Part shown: positions 25,362 through 32,420 of the stretch, in pieces | How positions within the stretch are numbered: position 1 is the first letter of the stretch | Layout of the letters: every line of letters starts with the position of its first letter | DNA from: Campylobacter sp. 19-13652 | GTDB lineage: Bacteria; Campylobacterota; Campylobacteria; Campylobacterales; Campylobacteraceae | Length of the DNA: 64,000 bases | Reading direction: 5' to 3' | Assembly: GCF_019702925.1 (NCBI RefSeq) | Contig: NZ_AP024713.1 | Span: 1,488,001 to 1,552,000, forward strand | Position numbers and translations under genes: made by a program | Notes under the pieces: model-generated | Database searches by the model: none | The model's input: only the letters and a program-made list of their open reading frames with translations | What the model was told of the DNA's origin: nothing

Positions 25362-25378
25362 TCCCTCCCTGTCCGCCA
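25362..25378. repeat. attR, 17-bp att core
   Basis: TCCCTCCCTGTCCGCCA, exact copy of the tRNA-Ser 3' end at 17214-17230. It marks the right border of the element. Confidence 0.82.
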
Positions 25379-25496
25379 GCTCACACTTGATTTATCCATT
25401 AAAATCTTTTTAATCATGCAAAACTAAAAATCTACCTAAATTTAATTTTAAACTTTATAGTTTATGATAAAATATATCTTTTTAAAAAGGATAAAG

Positions 25497-26534
25497 ATGA
25501 AAATTTTAAATATTATTTTTATTGTGGCGATTTTTTGCGGAAATATCCTCGCAAGTCGCGAAATAATAGACCAAACAGGACGCAAAATAATCCTACCAAA
25601 TAATGTAGAGCGCATAGTCGTCCTACAGCACCAAAGCCTAAATTTATTAAACGAAATAAACGCTCTATCAAAAGTAGTCGGCATACAAAAAAGCTGGCAA
25701 AATAGACTAGGTTCAAACTACACAAAACTAGCCCCAAACCTACCTAATCTACCCATAGTCGGAGATTTAAACAGCATAAATTTAGAAGCCACCCTAGCAC
25801 TCAAACCAGACGTAGTCATCGTGGCAAATTACATGCCAAAAGAGTACATAAACAAGCTAGAAAACGCTGGCGTGCCTGTGGTAGCCATGAGCTTTTTTAG
25901 CGTAAGCAGCGACGAAAAATATAAACAGCACCCAAATTTAAAAGACGCATTTAACGCATATGATGATGGGTTTTACGAGGCTGTGCGCATACTAGGCACA
26001 GTCGCAAACCGCGAAACCGAGGCGCAAGAACTCATAGACTACGTCAAAAAAGCGCAAGCCGAGATAAAAAAAGAGCTTGCGTTTTTAGCAGAAAAAAAGC
26101 AGCTAAAAACGGTCTATGTAGCGGTGCCATTTTTTGAGACTTACGGCAGTGGAAAATATCCTGAGGTGCTATTTAGACGAGCCGGAGCAGTAAATGTCGC
26201 CGCAAGTACAATAAAAGGCTATGCAAAGGTAAGCCCAGAGCAAATTTTAAAATGGAACCCAGAGGTGATATTTGCCCAAAATAGATACCCACAAGCCATC
26301 GATGAGATAAAAAACACAAGCGCACTAAGCTCGCTACAAGCGCTTAAAAGCGGACAAATTTACCTAATGCCCGAATATGCCAAAGCCTGGGGACACCCTA
26401 GTGCTAGCGATATGGCACTAGGCGAGCTTTGGGTGGCAAAGACGCTTTATAAAGACGAGCTAGCCCACATCGATTTAGACGCAAAGGTGCAGGAGTTTTA
26501 TCATAAATTCTACCGCACCAGCTATCAAAAATGA
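25497..26534 (+). CDS. Periplasmic binding protein of a siderophore/iron-type ABC transporter
   Basis: A 345-residue class III (BtuF/FecB-like) binding protein. ATG 25497 is chosen because AAAAAGGATAAAG precedes it and a signal peptide follows (MKILNIIFIVAIFCGNILA). The N-lobe carries IDQTGRKIILPNNVERIV and LEATLALKPDVVIV; the C-lobe VSPEQILKWNPEVIFAQ. It captures Fe(III)-chelate, haem or cobalamin for the following permease and ATPase. The ligand cannot be told from sequence; adjacency to a tRNA island border is coincidental. Confidence 0.85.
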   Translation: MKILNIIFIVAIFCGNILASREIIDQTGRKIILPNNVERIVVLQHQSLNLLNEINALSKVVGIQKSWQNRLGSNYTKLAPNLPNLPIVGDLNSINLEATLALKPDVVIVANYMPKEYINKLENAGVPVVAMSFFSVSSDEKYKQHPNLKDAFNAYDDGFYEAVRILGTVANRETEAQELIDYVKKAQAEIKKELAFLAEKKQLKTVYVAVPFFETYGSGKYPEVLFRRAGAVNVAASTIKGYAKVSPEQILKWNPEVIFAQNRYPQAIDEIKNTSALSSLQALKSGQIYLMPEYAKAWGHPSASDMALGELWVAKTLYKDELAHIDLDAKVQEFYHKFYRTSYQK

Positions 26535-26550
26535 GCCAAATTTAAATTTA

Positions 26551-27531
26551 ATGCGTTTTAGGTTTTTAGCGCTGCTCTTGCTTTGGCTAGCTGTTGCGAT
26601 TTTCTCGCTTGGGCTTGGCAGATATTCGCTTACGCCCAGTGAGCTTATGGCTACGCTTTTTTATGGCAGTAGCGACGTGGCAAATAGCGTGATTTACGAC
26701 ATTAGGCTACCGCGCATACTGCTAGCTAGCCTGTGTGGTGGGGTGCTGGGGCTTGTGGGCATTAGCCTACAAGGCGTGTTTAAAAATCCGCTAGTAGGAC
26801 CACATATCGTAGGCGTTAGCACTGCAGCAGCCTTTGGCGGAGCTTTGGCGATTTTATTTGGGCTTGGAGGCTATGGGATTACAGCGGCGGCGTTTGGCTT
26901 TGGGGTGCTTGCACTATTTATTCTTTATCTCATCGCTACTTACACCAAAGGCTCAGATATTTTCTCGCTCGTGCTTGCTGGCATAGTCATAAATGGCGTA
27001 TTTGCCGCACTCATTAGCCTAGTGCAGTATCTATCTGATAGCGAAGAAGTGTTGCCAAACATCATCTACTGGCTGCTTGGCAGCTTCGTGGGCGCAGACG
27101 CGAGCAAGCTGTGGCTTATGGTGATTATCACGCTGCCTTGTGGGGGTGCGCTCGTGCTTATGCGGTATAGATTAAATTTACTAAGCCTAAGCGAGCAAGA
27201 CCTGCGTACCATGGGGATAAACGCCACACTTTTACAAGGCGTGATACTCCTGCTTTGCACGCTTTTAATCGCTGCGCAAGTCTCAATCAGCGGAAATATC
27301 GGCTGGGTGGGGCTAGTGGTGCCTCATATCACAAGGCTAATCGTAGGCGCAGATCATACCAGAAGCGTGCCAGCTAGCTTTGTCTTTGGGGCGATTTTTA
27401 TGCTCGTTGTAGATGACGTAGCAAGGGCAGTGGCAAGCACTGAAATACCTCTTGGCATACTAAACGCACTCATAGGAAGCCCCATTTTTGCCCTACTTTT
27501 AAAAAGGAGCATAGGTGCAAAATCTGCTTAG
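26551..27531 (+). CDS. FecCD-family ABC transporter permease
   Basis: A 326-residue permease with about ten membrane helices and family landmarks: RLPRILLASLCGGVLGLVG (N-terminal), GISLQGVFKNPLVGPHIVGV, and GWVGLVVPHITRLIVGADH near the C-terminus. It starts 16 bases after the binding-protein stop and overlaps the ATPase gene by 17 bases, so the three are one operon. Confidence 0.93.
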   Translation: MRFRFLALLLLWLAVAIFSLGLGRYSLTPSELMATLFYGSSDVANSVIYDIRLPRILLASLCGGVLGLVGISLQGVFKNPLVGPHIVGVSTAAAFGGALAILFGLGGYGITAAAFGFGVLALFILYLIATYTKGSDIFSLVLAGIVINGVFAALISLVQYLSDSEEVLPNIIYWLLGSFVGADASKLWLMVIITLPCGGALVLMRYRLNLLSLSEQDLRTMGINATLLQGVILLLCTLLIAAQVSISGNIGWVGLVVPHITRLIVGADHTRSVPASFVFGAIFMLVVDDVARAVASTEIPLGILNALIGSPIFALLLKRSIGAKSA

Positions 27532-28279
27532 TGCAAGCTCGATAAGCTTTTATTATGATGATAGCTCGTGGTGTTTTAAGGAGCTTAGCTTTGAGATTAA
27601 AAGGGGCGAAGTGCTGGCGATTTTAGGGCTAAATGGGCAGGGAAAAAGTACGCTTTTAAACTGCCTAATAGGGCTAATTAACCCCAAAAGCGGCACAATC
27701 AAGCAAAACGCCACTTATGCCTTTTTGCCGCAAAGCTTTAGCCTTAGCTTTGATTATTCTTGCCTAGATGTCGTAGTTATGGGACGCGCTAGGGATATAT
27801 CGGTCTTTAGCACGCCTAGCATTAGCGATAGACAAATCGCAACTGATGCTATGAAACTTTTGGGTATAAGTGAGCTAGCAAAGGCTAAATTTAATAGCCT
27901 AAGCGGCGGACAGAAGCAGCTCGTGCTGTTTGCTAGAGCAGTCGCAAGCAGGAGCGATGTGCTGTTTTTAGACGAGCCAGCCAGTGCTTTGGATTTGAAA
28001 AATCAAGATAAAATTCTAAGCCTAATTAGCAAGCTTAAAAGCGGACTAGACGGCAAGAAAACGAGCATAGTCTTTACCACTCATCAGCCCACGCACGCCC
28101 TAGCTGTGGCGGATAAGACGCTCGTTTTGCTACCCGATTTAAGCTACGCCTTTGGAAAAACCGACGAGATACTCTCAGAAAATACACTAAGAAATCTTTA
28201 TAATATTAATATAAAAGAAGTTGATATAGATGATATAAAAACTTTGGCTCAAATTTTTAGCGTGCAAGTTAATAAATAA
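27515..28279 (+). CDS. ABC transporter ATP-binding protein (FecE/BtuD-like)
   Basis: A 254-residue ATPase from GTG 27515 (AAAGGAGCATAG upstream). Walker A GLNGQGKSTLLN, signature LSGGQKQLVLFARA, Walker B VLFLDEPASALD, H-loop TTHQPTHAL. It energises the FecCD-type permease. Confidence 0.93.
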   Translation: MQNLLSASSISFYYDDSSWCFKELSFEIKRGEVLAILGLNGQGKSTLLNCLIGLINPKSGTIKQNATYAFLPQSFSLSFDYSCLDVVVMGRARDISVFSTPSISDRQIATDAMKLLGISELAKAKFNSLSGGQKQLVLFARAVASRSDVLFLDEPASALDLKNQDKILSLISKLKSGLDGKKTSIVFTTHQPTHALAVADKTLVLLPDLSYAFGKTDEILSENTLRNLYNINIKEVDIDDIKTLAQIFSVQVNK

Positions 28280-28302
28280 TAAATTTTTTATTAACTTTTT
28301 GG

Positions 28303-28308
28303 TATAAT
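28303..28308 (+). promoter_or_regulatory. -10 box of the ligase gene
   Basis: TATAAT in TTTTTGGTATAAT, 33 bases before ATG 28341. A four-codon mini-frame (ATG AGT GAG TAA) directly precedes the start. Confidence 0.55.
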
Positions 28309-28340
28309 CATAAATTTAATCCCCTAATATGAGTGAGTAA

Positions 28341-29162
28341 ATGATAAAATTTATAATTTCTATTGCACTATTTTGCCTAAATTTATCAGCCTTTGAGATA
28401 CTAAAGCTGGGAATTTATAGCGGTCAGGACATATCAGGCTGGCTAGCAAGCGAAAAACTAGATGGAGTGCGGGCATACTGGGACACAAAGGAGCTTTTAA
28501 GCCGTCAGGGAAAGAAAATACAAGCCCCAGATGAGCTTTTGGCTATCTTACCGCCATTTGAGGTAGACGGCGAGCTATGGATAGCTAGAGAGAGTTTTGA
28601 GCGCACTCAAAGCGTGGTCATGGATCAAACCCCAGACGTAAACGCTTGGCGAGAAGTAAGCTACAATATCTTTGACGCTCCAATGCAAAAAGGTGGGCTT
28701 TTAGAAAGATTAAGCGTGGTGCAAAAATACATCGATAGCCTTGATAACGCCTCAAAATCTAGGATAAAAATCATAGCTCAGCACAAAATAAAAAACAGGC
28801 AAGAGCTTGATAAAATGCTAGATGAAATCGTAAAAATAGGCGGCGAAGGAGTAGTGATAAGGGAACCTACGCACGCCTATAAATGGGGCAAAAGCAATAA
28901 AGACTTAAAATACAAGCGCTTCATAGACGCCGAGTGTCAGGTCATCTCGCTAAACGAAGGAAAGGGTAAATTTAAAAATATGCTAGGTTCAATAACCTGC
29001 GAGACAAAAGATGGCAAACGCTTTAAAATAGGCTCTGGCTTTAGTGATGAAGTAAGATTAAACCCACCTAAAATAGGCGAAATAATCACGTATAAATACC
29101 TAAATCTCACCTCAAAAGGCATACCGCGCTTTGCTGTGTTTATGAGAGTGAGGAGGGATTAA
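28341..29162 (+). CDS. ATP-dependent DNA ligase, LigE type with signal peptide
   Basis: A 273-residue minimal ATP-dependent ligase: nucleotidyl Lys in EKLDGVRAYWD, motif III FEVDGELW, motif IV GGEGVVIREP, motif V LKYKRF, and a small OB domain. It begins with a hydrophobic leader (KFIISIALFCLNLSAF), as in the periplasmic LigE group linked to natural competence in epsilon- and other proteobacteria. Its TAA coincides with the first bases of the S-layer repeat (ATTAAGCAAAATTTAAC), and the first S-layer cassette follows in the same direction. Whether it has a part in cassette recombination is unknown; it is probably a competence gene. Confidence 0.88.
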   Translation: MIKFIISIALFCLNLSAFEILKLGIYSGQDISGWLASEKLDGVRAYWDTKELLSRQGKKIQAPDELLAILPPFEVDGELWIARESFERTQSVVMDQTPDVNAWREVSYNIFDAPMQKGGLLERLSVVQKYIDSLDNASKSRIKIIAQHKIKNRQELDKMLDEIVKIGGEGVVIREPTHAYKWGKSNKDLKYKRFIDAECQVISLNEGKGKFKNMLGSITCETKDGKRFKIGSGFSDEVRLNPPKIGEIITYKYLNLTSKGIPRFAVFMRVRRD

Positions 29163-29580
29163 GCAAAATTTAACATACTAAAAATAACTTAAAATCCCTA
29201 TAATATGGGGTTTTAAGAATTTAAACTTAATAAAATATAAAAAGTTTGAAAATTACGATTTTCAAAACTTTACTAAAGCACTTACACTTGTAACAACAGA
29301 TGGTTCTGACACCGCTGCAAAAGCTTGGATTGAAAGTGTTGTAAACGGAGAAGATACTACAAAGTATGATAGTACAACTGCTTTAAATTCTACCGATAAA
29401 GTATACAATGGTACAGATAAAAATGATCTGTTTACTGCAGTAGTTAGTTCTTTGCCAAATGATAATACCTTAAAACCTGACTATACAGTAGATGGTAAAG
29501 AAGGTACTGATAAATTAGCTGTTGAATTAGGGGCAAATTTTACAGGATTTGCTGCTGGTAAGGGGTTAAAGGGTGTTGAA
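29158..29580 (+). repeat. S-layer cassette head repeat, copy 1
   Basis: 423 bases equal to 39303-39725 except four changes at 29277-29293. It contains hairpin 1 (29188-29217: arms CTTAAAATCCC and GGGGTTTTAAG, loop TATAATAT) and hairpin 2 (29242-29270: AAGTTTGAAAAT / ATTTTCAAAACTT, one bulge). The first part, to about 29330, is also shared inverted with copies 2 and 4. Confidence 0.9.
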
Positions 29581-32331
29581 GTACTTGAGTTAAAAGGAAC
29601 CACAAGTGTTACAAGAGCGTTCAATGCAGATAAAATATCTGGATTAAATGAAATTGTGATAAAAGGTGAGCAAGGCGCTACTGTCCAAAATCTAGCAAAT
29701 ATAGTAGAAGTGTCAGCTCAAGGCGTAAAAGCAACTAATGGTATTAATGTAAATTATACAACTAATGCACTAGAAGGTACTTCCGATGTACAAAAAATCA
29801 CACTAGATGGAATTGGAGCAGCTAGAAGTGAAAATGTAGAGCGCACAGCAAATAATACAAAAGCGGTAGCTGTTGGCAATCAATCCATAGAAACCATAAA
29901 CATCACAACAAAGGGTGAGGCAAGCTATATCAACAACGTACAAACAGCAGCAAACGGCACCCTAAACATAGAAGGTAGTGCAAATTTAGAGCTTACTACT
30001 GCAGGTACTGGAGTGGTAAATGTAGACGCTAGTGCTTTAACTGGCGATTTAGATGCCGACCTAAGAAGCGCAACATCACTTAAAAGCGTAAAACTAGGTA
30101 GCGGAAACGATAAGGTATATCTTGCAAATACATCAGGAGTCCTTACTGTAGACGGTGGCAACGGAGATGATACTCTGATTTACGAGGGATACCAAGGAAC
30201 ACATAAGCTTTCTGCTTCAAACATAGAGTCTTTAAAGATTAACACAATAGCTGCAGATAACTCTATGCTAGAAATGAGTGATGCTAGCGGCATAAAAGAG
30301 CTTAGCCTAAAAGAGCTAGGTGCAACCCAAAACATAAGGATAGCAAATTCATCCATATCTAAACTAAACATCGTTAACGATAAAAACACAGCAGCTCCAG
30401 CAGCGGCTACATCAGCAGTTACAATAACAGGTACTAGCCTAAGTGAGATAAACTACGTAAACACAGACCCAGTCACAGCAAATACAGCAGAAGGTTTTGG
30501 TGGCTCTGTTATTGCAGCAGATGTGACGGCTTTAAAAGTACATTTTGATAATTTATCAAATTCTCTAGAATCAAACACTATTACAGCCCAAAAAGCTAGT
30601 ACCATAGAATTAGCACTAGACGCAGTAAAAGGCACTCAAGGTCTAACTTTGGCAACTCCTCAAGTGCAAAATTTAATAGCCAATGTAAAGTCAACTGATG
30701 CCACAAACGTTACAATAACCAATGCTAACGCAAATAATATCGAGATATTAAATATTAGCACAGATGGTGCATTTAGACTTATTTCAGCGGCTAATACATC
30801 TACAAATTTAACTAAAGTTAGTGAGATAAAACTATCTGGTACAAATGCTAATTCAGCAGTTACACTAGGAAATATAGGGGATTTAAATAACTCAAATGGT
30901 TTAGAAGTTAATGCTAGTGGTCTTCAGGCTGGTCTGACATTTGGTTCAGTAAATAGCAGACAAAACAGTGGCGCAGTAGCTAATGTAAAAGCCACCGACC
31001 TAAAAGGAGCAGCTACCATCTTTAATGGTGCAGATTCAGACGTAGGTGGTGATGTTAATATATCTGTAAATGGGGTAAGTGGAGCATTGGCTATAGCAAA
31101 CGGCAACTCTATCACATCAACAGGTGGCAAAATCAGCCTAGACGTATCAAACGCAAAAAGCACAGTAAACGTAGGCGGTCTAACATCTGCTACATCTAGC
31201 GTAGACGTAAGCGTTACAAACGCCTCAGGAAACGTAACAGTAGGCGCACTAACTAGCACAAACAATAGCGGAGACATCTCAGTGTCTGCAAGTGGGCTAA
31301 ATGGTACTTTAAATGTGGGAAACATAGCTAGCACCAATGCAAACGTAAACGTAACAGTTGATGATATGGGCGGAAAAGTCACACTAGGCACTATATCAGC
31401 ACAAAAAGCTGTCGTAGACCTAAGCCAAACTATGGCAGCTAATGCAGTAGGAGCTATAACAGCAGCAGATGTTACATACAAAGGCTCTCTGCTTCAGGCA
31501 ATAGATGCAACTGGCAATATAGCTCTAACAGCAAAAAATGGCACAGCTCAAGCGCTTACAGACTTTAAAGCCAATATAACTGGCTCACTAGGACAAGATA
31601 ATGTAGCTGTAACTATGGGTGGCGCAAACATCGGCTCAGTAACCCTAACAGGCGATCTAAAAGATGGACAATCTCTGACTGCTAATGGCGTTAGCTTTGC
31701 TAGCCTAAACACAGCTGCAGCAAATTTAAAAACAATCGACATCAGCACACTAGCTAACTACGGACACAGCGCAATAGCTCTAAATGCGGGCAACACCGGA
31801 CTTACAGCTATTAAAACAGGTAACGGAAACGACGCTATAGATATAAGCGCAGCCGCAGTAGGACTAAGTGCTCACAAGCTAGCCATATCAGCTGGCGCTG
31901 GAGATGACACCATCACTACAGGTGCTGTCACAGGAACTAACCTAACCATCGACGGTGGAGAAGGAAACGATACATTTGTTCTAACAGCTGCGGTAACTAC
32001 AGCTGCTGCTGCAAATGTGGTAACACTTACTAGCCTAAATACCGGAGATAAGATAACTTTTGGAGATGTTGCGCTTAACTTTACTAAAGGAACAGTAATA
32101 AATGCTAACACACTAACTGAAGCTGCAAATACGCTACTATCAACGAATGACAAAGAAAATACAGTATACGCTTTTGCGTATAAGGGAGACACATACCTGC
32201 TTCACAACGTTGCTACAGGTACAAATAAAATAGCTGTGACTGATCATTTAGTCAAACTAGCTGGCGTTAGCCTAGACTCACTAAATGCTCAAGCAGATAC
32301 AGCTGGAACTATTGCGCTTACTATAAACTAA
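29188..32331 (+). CDS. S-layer (SAP/RTX-like) protein cassette 1, no start codon
   Basis: The frame is open from 29188 (after in-frame TAA 29185) for 1047 codons. The first codons read LKIPIIWGFK..KKFENYDFQNFTKAL with no ATG, GTG or TTG until TTG 29452 (codon 89), which lacks a ribosome site. It encodes an acidic-to-neutral, Ala/Thr/Asn/Ser-rich beta-helical protein with RTX-like loops (GSGNDKVYL, DGGNGDDTLIY, GAGDDTI, DGGEGNDTFVL). The C-terminal block (YAFAYKGDTYLLHN then DHLVKLAGVSL) is conserved in all four cassettes and is the likely type I secretion signal. Absence of Cys and such composition are standard for Campylobacter S-layer proteins. It is read as a silent cassette, expressed only after recombination places it behind a promoter and start. 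Terminators follow. Confidence 0.85.
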   Translation, partial: LKIPIIWGFKNLNLIKYKKFENYDFQNFTKALTLVTTDGSDTAAKAWIESVVNGEDTTKYDSTTALNSTDKVYNGTDKNDLFTAVVSSLPNDNTLKPDYTVDGKEGTDKLAVELGANFTGFAAGKGLKGVEVLELKGTTSVTRAFNADKISGLNEIVIKGEQGATVQNLANIVEVSAQGVKATNGINVNYTTNALEGTSDVQKITLDGIGAARSENVERTANNTKAVAVGNQSIETINITTKGEASYINNVQTAANGTLNIEGSANLELTTAGTGVVNVDASALTGDLDADLRSATSLKSVKLGSGNDKVYLANTSGVLTVDGGNGDDTLIYEGYQGTHKLSASNIESLKINTIAADNSMLEMSDASGIKELSLKELGATQNIRIANSSISKLNIVNDKNTAAPAAATSAVTITGTSLSEINYVNTDPVTANTAEGFGGSVIAADVTALKVHFDNLSNSLESNTITAQKASTIELALDAVKGTQGLTLATPQVQNLIANVKSTDATNVTITNANANNIEILNISTDGAFRLISAANTSTNLTKVSEIKLSGTNANSAVTLGNIGDLNNSNGLEVNASGLQAGLTFGSVNSRQNSGAVANVKATDLKGAATIFNGADSDVGGDVNISVNGVSGALAIANGNSITSTGGKISLDVSNAKSTVNVGGLTSATSSVDVSVTNASGNVTVGALTSTNNSGDISVSASGLNGTLNVGNIASTNANVNVTVDDMGGKVTLGTISAQKAVVDLSQTMAANAVGAITAADVTYKGSLLQAIDATGNIALTAKNGTAQALTDFKANITGSLGQDNVAVTMGGANIGSVTLTGDLKDGQSLTANGVSFASLNTAAANLKTIDISTLANYGHSAIALNAGNTGLTAIKTGNGNDAIDISAAAVGLSAHKLAISAGAGDDTITTGAVTGTNLTIDGGEGNDTFVLTAAVTTAAAANVVTLTSLNTGDKITFGDVALNFTKGTVINANTLTEAANTLLSTNDKENTVYAFAYKGDTYLLHNVATGTNKIAVTDHLVKLAGVSLDSLNAQADTAGTIALTIN

Positions 32332-32349
32332 GAATTTATTAGTTTAGAG

Positions 32350-32372
32350 ATATCCGAGAAAGTCTCGGATAT
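32350..32372. terminator. Terminator after cassette 1
   Basis: Perfect 10-bp stem ATATCCGAGA / TCTCGGATAT, 3-base loop, followed by TTTT. It lies in the 89-base gap between convergent cassettes 1 and 2. Confidence 0.75.
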
Positions 32373-32387
32373 TTTAGGGTTTATCCC

Positions 32388-32405
32388 TGGGGCTTTAACG
32401 CCCCA
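32388..32405. terminator. Second hairpin between cassettes 1 and 2
   Basis: TGGGGC-TTTAAC-GCCCCA, 15 bases beyond the end of cassette 2; together with the previous hairpin it makes the gap bidirectional. Confidence 0.55.
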
Positions 32406-32420
32406 AAGATTTATAGCGCA

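Larger units (their letters stand above)
17214..25378. mobile_element. 8.2-kb integrated element in tRNA-Ser(GCU)
   Basis: Bounded by exact 17-bp direct repeats TCCCTCCCTGTCCGCCA: the tRNA 3' end and a copy at 25362-25378. A tyrosine integrase is near the tRNA end, and genes run mostly on the plus strand. Cargo: arm-domain protein, AlpA-like regulator, several small unknowns, a Rep-like protein with a nested hairpin behind it, HicAB, an orphan antitoxin-like gene, three pairs of tiny membrane proteins and a poly-G-switched gene. No capsid, portal, terminase, Zot/pI or relaxase is seen. It is thus a plasmid-like integrative element, a phage satellite or an inovirus-like remnant; I cannot choose among these. 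Confidence 0.82.

Noticed and set aside
28341-29162. The ligase as a dedicated recombinase partner of the S-layer system
   Set aside because: LigE-type ligases with leader peptides occur in many bacteria without such cassettes; adjacency alone does not support the link.
29452-29454. TTG at the start of the longest called frame of cassette 1 (and 39597 in cassette 3) as a true start
   Set aside because: Conserved coding sequence continues 88 codons upstream in all four cassettes, and no ribosome site precedes the TTG.
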